A DNA stretch of 64,000 nt from Chelatococcus sp. (GTDB lineage Bacteria; Pseudomonadota; Alphaproteobacteria; Rhizobiales; Beijerinckiaceae), in NCBI GenBank assembly GCA_003248805.1, contig QFQY01000013.1, forward strand, positions 27,134-91,133. The letters run 5' to 3'. The notes beneath the pieces are model-generated. The model saw only the letters and a program-made list of their open reading frames with translations. It had not been told where the DNA came from and searched no databases. Position 1 is the first letter of the stretch. Every line of letters begins with the position of its first letter. Made by a program: the position numbers and the translations under genes. This document shows positions 35,220-42,905 of this stretch, in pieces.

Positions 35220-35909
35220 ATGGCGACCATGAACACCTTCCCGCCCGACGTGCCCAAGGACGATCTGGCCGACGATCTCGACCGGGCCCGCGACACGGCC
35301 GAATCCGTGGGCCGGGGCCTGCGCGCGAAAGCCTCGAATCTCGCGGACAAGGCCAGCGAGACGGCGCGCGACGCCTTCGACAATGCCCGCGACGCCATCG
35401 CGGAAGCCGATCCGGCCGAAATGGTACGGGAGAGTGGCAGCGCGGCCCTGCGCGCCGTCGAACGTCATCCGCTCATCGCCTTCGGCCTCGGAGCCCTGAG
35501 CGTCGGCCTCGTCGCGTGGAGTTCGATGCGCCGCCCGCCCGCTTCGCGCTGGGAACGCTATATTCCGGACACCGGCAGGCTGCGCAGCCTCTGGCAGGAT
35601 CATGGCGGCGAGGCGCTCAATGCCGGCGAGAAGGCCCTGCGCAGCAGCGGCGCTTGGCTCGACGGCCAGCGCGGCCAGGCGCGCGACTATGCCGAAATGG
35701 TCCGGGACTATGCCGACCATGGCGGCCGGTTGCTGGCGAAGCGTGCGGAACGGGAGCCGATCGCGGCGATGATCGGCGTCGGTATCGCCGTCTACGTGAT
35801 CGGCAGCCTGCTCACCTCGTCGGCCGCGCGGGCGTCTTCCACGTCGTCGGATTCCTCGTCCCGCAGCGCCGCTGCGCCGGCCGGGCGGAAACGACAGTCG
35901 CGCCGCTGA
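35220..35909 (+). CDS. DUF883/YqjD-like membrane-anchored protein
   Basis: 229 residues. The first 75 are a charged, Ala-rich amphipathic helix (DDLDRARDTAESVGRGLRAKASNLADKASETARDAF) typical of ElaB/YqjD/DUF883 ribosome- or DNA-associated stress proteins. A first hydrophobic segment (about 84-100) is followed by a second long amphipathic helix and a second hydrophobic segment (about 181-200). The C-terminus is Ser-rich and basic (ends GRKRQSRR). The EcfG-like promoter upstream fits a general stress role. Family placement is by composition and topology, not by a precise motif. Confidence 0.65.
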   Translation: MATMNTFPPDVPKDDLADDLDRARDTAESVGRGLRAKASNLADKASETARDAFDNARDAIAEADPAEMVRESGSAALRAVERHPLIAFGLGALSVGLVAWSSMRRPPASRWERYIPDTGRLRSLWQDHGGEALNAGEKALRSSGAWLDGQRGQARDYAEMVRDYADHGGRLLAKRAEREPIAAMIGVGIAVYVIGSLLTSSAARASSTSSDSSSRSAAAPAGRKRQSRR

Positions 35910-35942
35910 CGGGGTTCGGCGCGCGACGGTGCCGCGAGTGGC

Positions 35943-36003
35943 CGTCGCCCAAAGAGAAACGTCACCCAAAGAGAAACCCTGCCGCAGGTCATGCGGCAGG
36001 GTT
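35943..36003. repeat. 17-bp tandem repeat plus 12-bp perfect hairpin
   Basis: CGTCGCCCAAAGAGAAA (35943-35959) is followed at once by CGTCACCCAAAGAGAAA (35960-35976). The second copy runs into a perfect 12-bp stem (AACCCTGCCGCA / TGCGGCAGGGTT, 35975-36003, 5-nt loop). Lying between convergent genes, the hairpin may act as a terminator; on the minus strand it is followed by TCTCTTT. Confidence 0.65.
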
Positions 36004-36045
36004 CGATCATCGACTACCGATGTCAGGCGAGCGTTTCGCCCGTCC

Positions 36046-36345
36046 TCACCACCAGTAGCCCGGTCCGTAGTAGTAGCCGCGGCGATAATAGGGGCGTGAG
36101 GCTCCGGCCGCGATGGCTCCGCCGACGACGCCTGCGGCGACACCGGCAGCAACCGCGCTGCTCGCCTCGTTCGACGCGCGACGGTTCTCGACATAGTTCG
36201 CCGAGCGGCACTGCTGGTAGGCGCGCGTCCCCGGGCGGAAACCCTGAGCCTCGCAAGTCACCTCGGCGTCCGCGAGCGACTCCTGCGCCGTCTGGCAACC
36301 AGCCAGAATGGCCGCCAACGCCCCGACGATAACGATCGTACGCAT
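36046..36345 (-). CDS. Small lipoprotein with glycine-rich C-terminus
   Basis: 99 residues. Signal peptide MRTIVIVGALAAILAGC ends in a lipobox (LAGC, Cys17). The mature part has a Cys pair region (AEVTCEAQGFRPGTRAYQQC), then a glycine/alanine segment resembling a glycine-zipper (SSAVAAGVAAGVVGGAIAAG) and a Tyr/Trp-rich tail (YYRRGYYYGPGYWW). The ATG at 36345 is chosen because AGAAGGA sits six bases upstream of it; the ATG at 36351 directly abuts that sequence. Likely periplasmic, anchored to a membrane. Function unknown. Confidence 0.75.
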   Translation of the reverse strand: MRTIVIVGALAAILAGCQTAQESLADAEVTCEAQGFRPGTRAYQQCRSANYVENRRASNEASSAVAAGVAAGVVGGAIAAGASRPYYRRGYYYGPGYWW

Positions 36346-36592
36346 TTGCATTCCTTCTTCAGCCTCCCATCGGCCGGTTGGGACTAAAAGGCAGGTGAAA
36401 CGGAAGGTCAAGGCGTTCCTCGGAGGTTGGGTTACCGCGCCGGCGCAATCCTCAAGTTATTGAGACATTGGTAGAGTTTCGCTAAGCGATGCCGAGTGCC
36501 CGCGCTTGTGAGGGGGCTCTTGAAATCGCCGGCCGTCGGCCGATCATGCATCCGGGGCGCCGCGGGCGGCCCGTCACGAGGACGAGCTTGCC

Positions 36593-36901
36593 ATGCCGCG
36601 ATTGCTGTTGCTCCTGCCCGCCATGCTCCTCGGAGCCTGCGCGATCCACACATCGCGGACGAGCGTCGTCGTGCTGACCGAGAGCAAGGGCGTCGTGGAG
36701 GCCTGCACGAAGCTCGGCGATATCGACGGAGATTCGACGCTCGCCCCGATCCTGCTCGTGGACCAGGCGCGCGATTCCGCGATGGCGCGGCTGAAGATCA
36801 GGGCGGCGGACCTCGGCGGCACGCATGTGCTGACGTCGGTCGCCGATCCCAAATGGAAGGGGCCCGACAATTCGGGCGTCGTCTACAAGTGCACTCCCTG
36901 A
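36593..36901 (+). CDS. Small putative lipoprotein, DUF4156-like
   Basis: 102 residues with signal peptide MPRLLLLLPAMLLGAC and a lipobox (LGAC, Cys16). The mature part has VVVLTESKGVVEACTKLGDI, a conserved-looking ARLKIRAADLGGTHV and the terminal VVYKCTP; two internal cysteines could pair. The pattern resembles DUF4156/RcsF-like outer-membrane lipoproteins, tentatively. The gap before it (36346-36592) holds only promoter-type sequence for the two divergent lipoprotein genes. It converges on iolB. Confidence 0.68.
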   Translation: MPRLLLLLPAMLLGACAIHTSRTSVVVLTESKGVVEACTKLGDIDGDSTLAPILLVDQARDSAMARLKIRAADLGGTHVLTSVADPKWKGPDNSGVVYKCTP

Positions 36902-36934
36902 GCGCGATCCGCGCTTCGGAGATCGGGGCCGGCC

Positions 36935-37732
36935 TCACAAGGCCTTCAGCCAGGCGTGCTCGGCCGCATCGTGGAACTTCCAGGTGCGCTTCGGGCCGGC
37001 CATGACGTTGAGATAATAGAGATCGTAGCCGTGGCAGGTGGCGCAGGGGTGATAGCCCCTGGGCACCAGCACGACGTCCCCGTCCTCGATCGCCATGGCC
37101 TCGTCCAGGCTGCGGTCGTCGGTATAGACGCGCTGGAAGCCGAAGCCCTGCGGCGGGTCGAAGCGGTGGTAATAGGTCTCCTCGAGCAGCGACTCGTTGG
37201 GCAGGTCGTCGCGGTCGTGCTTGTGCGGCGGGTAGCTCGAGGTGTTGCCGGCGGGCGTGATGACCTCGACCACCAGCAGCGAATCCGCCGCTTCCGTTTC
37301 CGGAAGGATGTTGGTGACGTGGCGGGTGTTCGAGCCCTTGCCGCGCACCTCCTGGCCGAGCGTGTCCGGCGCGATGACGCGGACGGGCAGGCCGCCGCCG
37401 CGCCCGGGCGCCGTGCAGACCGCGAGTTCGAGATCGGTCGTCGCGGTGACCGACCAGTCCGAGCCCTGCGGGACATAGACCGACCAGGGCTTGCCCTCGA
37501 AGGGTGACATGCGCTCGCCGAGGAGGCCGAGCGCCTCGCCGCCCGCCGCGACCTCGCCCTTGCCGGTCACGAGCACGAGGCAGGCCTCACGGTCGCCGGT
37601 CGCGGCGGACACTGTTTCGCCGGGCTTCAGGCGGTGCAGGTCGAAGCCGACATAGGTCCAGCCTGCGTTTTGCGGCGTGACATGGGTGACGAGGCCGTGG
37701 CGGCCGGCGGGGCGGATCTTGAGGTGGGACAT
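36935..37732 (-). CDS. iolB: 5-deoxy-glucuronate isomerase
   Basis: 265-residue cupin-type enzyme of myo-inositol catabolism: 5-deoxy-glucuronate to 2-deoxy-5-keto-gluconate. It has the metal-binding cupin motif SYPPHKHDRDDLP, ETYYHRFDPPQGFGFQRVYTD, and the late GYHPCATCHGYDLYYLNVMAG. The ATG at 37732 (MSHLKIRP) is chosen; the same frame extends upstream through a repeat and into iolE without family sequence. It is the last gene of the iol operon, separated from iolE by a family B repeat. Confidence 0.95.
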   Translation of the reverse strand: MSHLKIRPAGRHGLVTHVTPQNAGWTYVGFDLHRLKPGETVSAATGDREACLVLVTGKGEVAAGGEALGLLGERMSPFEGKPWSVYVPQGSDWSVTATTDLELAVCTAPGRGGGLPVRVIAPDTLGQEVRGKGSNTRHVTNILPETEAADSLLVVEVITPAGNTSSYPPHKHDRDDLPNESLLEETYYHRFDPPQGFGFQRVYTDDRSLDEAMAIEDGDVVLVPRGYHPCATCHGYDLYYLNVMAGPKRTWKFHDAAEHAWLKAL

Positions 37733-37755
37733 GGGCTCATCCTTGGAAGAGTGCT

Positions 37756-37832
37756 CGTCATGCTCGGGCTCGACCCGAGCATCTCCGGCGGGAGATTCTC
37801 GGGTCTGCGCTTCGCTCCGCCCGAGAATGACC
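37756..37832. repeat. Dispersed intergenic palindromic repeat, family B (copy 2)
   Basis: Begins CGTCATGCTCGGGCTCGAC and ends CGCCCGAGAATGACC; contains the inner inverted repeat ATGCTCGGG / CCCGAGCAT. It is similar to 19688-19791 but shorter in the middle. It fills the iolE-iolB gap. Confidence 0.75.
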
Positions 37833-37842
37833 GTTGGGGGCG

Positions 37843-38727
37843 TCAGCCCAATCCCGCTTCCCGGACGAAGCGTGCCAGATTGGCGTGGCCGAGCTTGGCG
37901 TAAGCCGCCGGCTCGGCCTTCTTCGGATCCTGCTCGGCCTCGACCACGATCCAGCCGGAATAGCCCTGCAATTCCCGGAGCACGCGGACATAGTCGATCA
38001 GCCCGTCGCCGGGCACGGTGTAGACGCCCGCCAGCACGGATTCGAGGAAGGACCAGTCGGCGCGGTTGGAGCGCCACATCACCTCCTCGCGGATGTCCTT
38101 GGCATGGACATGGCGGATGCGGGGCTTCCAGTGACGGGCGATGCGGGCGGGATCGCCGCCGCCCCAGGTCGCGTGGCCGGTGTCGAGCAGCAGGCCGGCG
38201 GCCTCGCCGGTGACCTCCATGAAGCGGTCGATCTCGGCCTCGGTCTGCACCACCGTGCCCATGTGATGGTGATAGACGAGGTCGAGCCCGTACTCGCCCT
38301 TCAGCGCTTCGGCAAAATTGGTGTAGCGCGCCCCGAAACCGGCCCAGCTCTCCTTGGCCAGCACCGGGCGCGCCGAGAGCGGCTTGCCGATGTCGGAATG
38401 GATCGCGTTCGAGGTCTCGGCCGCGATCAGGACCGAGCAGCCCATGTCGCGCAGCAGCGTGGCATGGGCCTTCACGGCGGCCATCTCGGCGGCGACGTCA
38501 CGGATCAGCAGCTCCGTCGAGTACCAGCCGGAGACGAGTGCGTGGCCATGGGCGTCGAGGATCGGCTTCAGCCTGGCCGCCTCGCGCGGGAACTTGTTGC
38601 CGAGCTCCATGCCGGTGAAGCCGGCGGCGCGGGCTTCGCTCAGGCAGGTCTCGAGCGGGATGTCGCCGCCGATCTCCAGCATGTCGTCGTTGGACCAGCC
38701 GATGGGGTTCGCGCCGATGCGGATCAT
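37843..38727 (-). CDS. iolE: myo-inosose-2 dehydratase
   Basis: 294-residue TIM-barrel (AP endonuclease 2-like) enzyme that dehydrates 2-keto-myo-inositol. Begins MIRIGANPIGWSNDDM as is typical; contains the metal-site segments MELGNKFP, YHHHMGTVVQ, LLLDTGHATWGGGD and HVHAKDI, with VEAEQDPKKAEP near the end. Length is normal. In the operon order rpiR-iolC-iolD-iolE-iolB it sits between two repeats. Confidence 0.95.
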   Translation of the reverse strand: MIRIGANPIGWSNDDMLEIGGDIPLETCLSEARAAGFTGMELGNKFPREAARLKPILDAHGHALVSGWYSTELLIRDVAAEMAAVKAHATLLRDMGCSVLIAAETSNAIHSDIGKPLSARPVLAKESWAGFGARYTNFAEALKGEYGLDLVYHHHMGTVVQTEAEIDRFMEVTGEAAGLLLDTGHATWGGGDPARIARHWKPRIRHVHAKDIREEVMWRSNRADWSFLESVLAGVYTVPGDGLIDYVRVLRELQGYSGWIVVEAEQDPKKAEPAAYAKLGHANLARFVREAGLG

Positions 38728-38757
38728 AAGTGGAGTCTTTCCTGATGACTGGCTCTG

Positions 38758-38857
38758 CCGTCATTGCGAGCGCAGCGAAGCAATCCAGGAGGACAGGGTG
38801 AGACGTTGAACCCGGTCACCCTGGATTGCTTCGTCGCTTCGCTCCTCGCAATGACGG
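38758..38857. repeat. Dispersed intergenic palindromic repeat, family A (copy 2)
   Basis: About 100 bp: the left arm CGTCATTGCGAGCGCAGC... to CCAGG (38789) and the right arm CCCTGGATTGC...GCAATGACGG (from 38819). The right arm has a few extra bases relative to the copy at 21747. It occupies almost the whole iolD-iolE gap. Confidence 0.85.
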
Positions 38858-38864
38858 CCATATC

Positions 38865-40715
38865 TCATTCGCCGACGCGCTGCCGCTTGCGGCGCTCGTC
38901 ATAGCTCGCACGCGCCTCGCGCACCTGCAGCCGCTCGCTGACCTCGGGCACCGCCACGTCCCACCAGGCGCCGCCGGCGCCGGTCGAGACCAGCGGGTCG
39001 GTGTCGATGACGACGACAGTGGTGCGCGGGTTCGCCTTCGCCTGGGCGAGCGCGGCCTCGAGCTCGGCGATGGAGGCCGCCCTGGTCGCGATGGCGCCGA
39101 GGCTCGCGGCATGGGCGACGAAGTCGATCTCCGGCAGCGTATCGTGGCGCGCGTCCTTCAGCAGGTTGTTGAAGGAGGCGCCGCCGGTCGCGTTCTGCAG
39201 GCGGTTGATGCAGCCGAAGCCGCGATTGTCGAGCAGGACGATGGTGAGCCGCAGGCCCAGCATCACCGAGGTCGCGATCTCGGAGTTGAGCATGAGATAG
39301 GAGCCGTCGCCGACCATGACGACCACCTCCTCGTCGGGCCGCGCCATCTTGGCGCCGAGCCCGCCGGCGATCTCGTAGCCCATGCAGGAGAAGCCGTACT
39401 CGGCATGGTAGGAGCCGGGCCTGCCTGCCTGCCAGAGCTTGTGCAACTCGCCCGGAAGACCGCCGGCCGCATGCAGCAGGACGATGTCCGAGCCGAGCGC
39501 GCGTTGGACGGCGCCGATGACCTGAGCGTCCGAGGGCAGGGCGGCGTTGGTCGCGGCGGTCGCTTTGTCCGCCTCGCTGCGCCAATCGGCCTTGCCGGCT
39601 TTCGCGCTGGCGGTCCAGCTCTCGGGCGCCTTCCAGCCGCCGACGGCCTCGGCCAGTTCCACGAGTCCCTCGCGCGCATCCGCGACCAGCGGCAAAGCGC
39701 GGTGCTTGCCGGCGTCGAAGGGCTGGACGTTGAGGCCGATGATCGTCTTGTCCGCCGCGCCGAACAGCGCCCAGGACCCCGTGGTGAAATCCTGCAGGCG
39801 GGTGCCGATGGCGAGGACGTGGTCGGCCTCGGCGGCCAGCCGATTGGCGGCCGAGGTGCCGGTGACGCCGACCGCCGCCATGTTGAGCGGCGCGTCGTCC
39901 GGCAGGGAGGACTTGCCGCCCTGCGTCTCGCAGACGGGCACGCCGGTCGCGGCCGAAAAGCGCGCGAGCTCCTCGGAGGCGCCGGAATAGAGCACGCCGC
40001 CGCCGACGACGATCAGAGGCTTGCGGGCGGCCTTCAGCGCGGCCGCGGCTGCCGCCAGCTCCGCCCGATCCGGCCTCGGGCGGCGCGGCGTCCAGAGGCG
40101 CTCGGTGAAGAAGCTCTCGGGATAGTCGTAGGCCTCCGCCTGCACGTCCTGGCAGAGCGCGAGCGTGACCGGGCCGCATTCGGCCGGGTCGGTCAGCACC
40201 TGCATGGCGCGGTGAAGCGCCGGGATGATCTGCTCGGGGCGGGTGATGCGGTCGAAATAGCGCGAGACCGGCCGGAAGCAGTCATTCGCCGAGACGGTGC
40301 CGTCGCCGAAAGCCTCGACCTGCTGGAGCACGGGATCGGGAATCCGGTTCGCGAAGACGTCTCCCGGCAGCAGCAGGACGGGCAGGCGATTGACATGGGC
40401 GAGCGCGGCGGCCGTGACCAGATTGGTCGCGCCGGGGCCGATCGAGGTCGTGGCGGCCATGAAGCGGCGGCGCATGTTGGCCTTGGCATAGGCGATGGCC
40501 GCATGGGCCATGGCCTGCTCGTTATGGGCGCGGAAGGTCGGCAGGCGCTCGCGCTCCTGCCAGAGCGCCTCGCCGAGGCCCGCGACATTGCCATGGCCGA
40601 AGATCGCCCAGACGCCGCCGAAGATCGGCAGCCGCTTCCCGTCGATCTCGGTCATCTGGCGGCTGAGATAGCGTGTCAGCGCCTGGGCCATGGTGAGGCG
40701 GATGGTGGCGGTCAT
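38865..40715 (-). CDS. iolD: 3D-(3,5/4)-trihydroxycyclohexane-1,2-dione hydrolase
   Basis: 616-residue thiamine-diphosphate enzyme that opens the inositol-derived ring to 5-deoxy-glucuronate. The N-terminal domain has FGGVWAIFGHGNVAGLGEAL and SIGPGATNLVTAAALAH. The C-terminal ThDP motif is GDGSYLMLNSEIATSV with the Mg2+ ligands Asp and Asn, followed by NRGFGCINRLQ. Length agrees with the family (about 610-640). The iolC-iolD gap of 177 bp contains a family C repeat. Confidence 0.95.
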   Translation of the reverse strand: MTATIRLTMAQALTRYLSRQMTEIDGKRLPIFGGVWAIFGHGNVAGLGEALWQERERLPTFRAHNEQAMAHAAIAYAKANMRRRFMAATTSIGPGATNLVTAAALAHVNRLPVLLLPGDVFANRIPDPVLQQVEAFGDGTVSANDCFRPVSRYFDRITRPEQIIPALHRAMQVLTDPAECGPVTLALCQDVQAEAYDYPESFFTERLWTPRRPRPDRAELAAAAAALKAARKPLIVVGGGVLYSGASEELARFSAATGVPVCETQGGKSSLPDDAPLNMAAVGVTGTSAANRLAAEADHVLAIGTRLQDFTTGSWALFGAADKTIIGLNVQPFDAGKHRALPLVADAREGLVELAEAVGGWKAPESWTASAKAGKADWRSEADKATAATNAALPSDAQVIGAVQRALGSDIVLLHAAGGLPGELHKLWQAGRPGSYHAEYGFSCMGYEIAGGLGAKMARPDEEVVVMVGDGSYLMLNSEIATSVMLGLRLTIVLLDNRGFGCINRLQNATGGASFNNLLKDARHDTLPEIDFVAHAASLGAIATRAASIAELEAALAQAKANPRTTVVVIDTDPLVSTGAGGAWWDVAVPEVSERLQVREARASYDERRKRQRVGE

Positions 40716-40758
40716 GGTCGTCTGTCTCCGGCTAGGAGCTTTCGAGCAGGAACCACGG

Positions 40759-40865
40759 CGTCATTCCGGGCGAAGCGAAGCGTAGACCCGGAATCCATCG
40801 TAGGGCGCATCGCCCTTCGATGGATTGCGGATCGGCGCGGCTTCGCCGCTGGTCCGGAATGACGG
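40759..40865. repeat. Dispersed intergenic palindromic repeat, family C
   Basis: Begins CGTCATTCCGGGCGAAGCG and ends GGTCCGGAATGACGG, with inner complementary parts (CGATGGATT / AATCCATCG). It is the same architecture as families A and B (CGTCATT...AATGACG ends) with a different core. It fills the iolC-iolD gap. Confidence 0.75.
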
Positions 40866-40892
40866 GGCGGTTCCACGGAAAGATGACACGCC

Positions 40893-42827
40893 TTAAGCCG
40901 CCTTGCGGTCGCGGGTGGCGAGCCAGAGCTCGGTCAGCGCGCCGAAGCGGCGGGCCATGTCGGCGGTTGCCGCCTCGTCGTCCATGCGGCCGGCGAGCCA
41001 GGCCTCGGCGGCAGCCATGAAGATGGTCCGGCCGACGGCGAAGCCCTTGACGATGGGGGTGGCGGCCGTGGCGGCGAAGCCGGCCTCCAGCTCCTCGGCC
41101 GGCGCGTCGAGGCCGAGCAGCAGCACGCCGCGGCACCAGGGGTCGTGTTCGGCGATCACGCCCTCGATCGCCGCCCAGGCGGCAGCGGAGGCCTGCGGTT
41201 CCAGCTTCCACCAGTCGGGCTTGATGCCGAGCGCGTAGAGCTCGGCCAGCGCGCGGGCCAGCGTGTCGTCGCCGAGCGGACCATGGCGGCCGGCGATGAT
41301 CTCGACCATCAATTCGCGGCCGACGCGGCGGCTCGCCTCGAAGAGGGCGCGCAGCTTGTCCTGCTGCTGCCGCTTCAGCTCCGGCGCGTCGTCCGGATGG
41401 TAGAAGCACAGCACCTTGATGCAGTGGTCGACCGGCCATTCCGGCAGCAGGGAGCCGATGTCCTGGCTGGTCTCGAAGAGCAGGGGGCGGGAGCCCGGCC
41501 GCTCGACCGGGCGGCCGAGCCAGGAGAAGGGATGGCGGGCGAATTCGAACATCGCCTCGCGGCCATGCTTCTCGTCGAGCAGCATGCCGTATCCCAGCCT
41601 GCCCCCGGCGATGCGGGCGGCGGCCTTGACGGCGAGCACCTTGAAGTCGCGGATGCGGGCGGGGTCGGCGCCGAGCTTCGCGGCGGCTTCCTCCAATTGG
41701 CTGCGATGGTCGCAGGCGAACGCCATCAGCGCCGGAATCTCGCGGCGGCGCGTCGTCGCCCAGTGGATGTGGTTGATCGCCTCGTCCTTGCGCAGGGCGC
41801 GATGCGGGCTGCCGTTCTTCAGGAAATAGCGGAGCTCCTCGAAGGTCGGGCTCTCGGGCGAGCAGAGCAGGCGCGAGACGGCGAAGGCGCCGCAGGCATT
41901 GGCCCAGGTCGCGGCCGTCTCGAGGCTTTCGCCGCCGAGCCAGCCGCGCAGGAAGCCTGACATGAAGGCGTCGCCCGCGCCCAGCACGTTGTAGACCTCG
42001 ATCGGGAAGCCCTTCCCGACGATGCCGGCCTCCAGATCGTCGGCGATCGCTCCCTCGTAGACGATGCAGCCCATCGGTCCGCGCTTGAGCACGATCGTCG
42101 CGCCGGACAGCGCGCGGATCGTCCTGAGCGCCGGGAGGAGTTCGCTCTCGCCCGAGGCGATCAGCACCTCCTCTTCCGTGCCGACGATGAGGTCGCAGCC
42201 GGGCAGCACCGTCTTCATGCGCTCGGAGACGGCGGCCGAGGCGATATAGCGGTTGTCGCCTGCCGCATGCCCGGCGAGGCCCCAGAGGTTCGGGCGATAA
42301 TCGATGTCGAGCACGACCTTGCCGCCGTTCTCCCGCATCAGCCGCATCGCCTTGCGCTGGGCGGCCTCGGGACCGGGGCGGGCGAAATGCGTGCCGGTGA
42401 CGACGAGCGCCCGCGCCGTCGCGATGAAGGCGGGGTCGACGTCGTCCTCCGCCAGCGCCATGTCGGCGCAGTTCTCGCGGTAGAACAGCAGGGGAAAGGA
42501 GGTGTCGCTCTCGACGGAGAGGATGGCGAGCGCGGTCAGCCGCTCGGGGTCGGTCTTCAGCCCGGCTTGCGAGACGCCCTCGCGCGCCATCTGCTCGCGG
42601 ATGAAGCGGCCGAACTGCTCGTCGCCGACGCGGGTCAGCAGGGCCGAACGCAGGCCGAGGCGGGCGGTGCCGATGGCGATGTTCGCCGGGCAGCCGCCGA
42701 CGGATTTGGCAAAGCTCGTGACGTCCTCGAGCCGCGAGCCGATCTGCTGGCCGTAGAGATCGACCGAGGCGCGGCCCATGGTGATGACGTCGAGCATCTG
42801 CGAGGCTGCGTGCTGCGGACCCGCCAT
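40893..42827 (-). CDS. iolC: 5-dehydro-2-deoxygluconokinase fused to DUF2090 aldolase-like domain
   Basis: 644 residues from the ATG at 42827 (MAGPQHAASQ); an in-frame start 33 bases upstream is less likely. Residues about 8-320 are a PfkB sugar kinase (VGGCPANIAIGTARLG near the N-terminus, LGAGDAFMSGFLRG as the catalytic GAGD). Residues about 330-640 are a DUF2090 domain (ALMAFACDHRSQLEE, GMLLDEKHG, GRTIFMAAAEAWLAG) with class I aldolase-like features. The fused form may phosphorylate 2-deoxy-5-keto-gluconate and then cleave it; the aldolase role is inferred from family annotation. No separate iolJ is seen. Confidence 0.93.
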   Translation of the reverse strand: MAGPQHAASQMLDVITMGRASVDLYGQQIGSRLEDVTSFAKSVGGCPANIAIGTARLGLRSALLTRVGDEQFGRFIREQMAREGVSQAGLKTDPERLTALAILSVESDTSFPLLFYRENCADMALAEDDVDPAFIATARALVVTGTHFARPGPEAAQRKAMRLMRENGGKVVLDIDYRPNLWGLAGHAAGDNRYIASAAVSERMKTVLPGCDLIVGTEEEVLIASGESELLPALRTIRALSGATIVLKRGPMGCIVYEGAIADDLEAGIVGKGFPIEVYNVLGAGDAFMSGFLRGWLGGESLETAATWANACGAFAVSRLLCSPESPTFEELRYFLKNGSPHRALRKDEAINHIHWATTRRREIPALMAFACDHRSQLEEAAAKLGADPARIRDFKVLAVKAAARIAGGRLGYGMLLDEKHGREAMFEFARHPFSWLGRPVERPGSRPLLFETSQDIGSLLPEWPVDHCIKVLCFYHPDDAPELKRQQQDKLRALFEASRRVGRELMVEIIAGRHGPLGDDTLARALAELYALGIKPDWWKLEPQASAAAWAAIEGVIAEHDPWCRGVLLLGLDAPAEELEAGFAATAATPIVKGFAVGRTIFMAAAEAWLAGRMDDEAATADMARRFGALTELWLATRDRKAA

Positions 42828-42905
42828 GTCGGTCTCCCTCAACGTCCCGATGGCGCGCATGACGGCAGGGACTTGGGGCGACGAAATGATAATTCTGTTT
42901 TCAAG

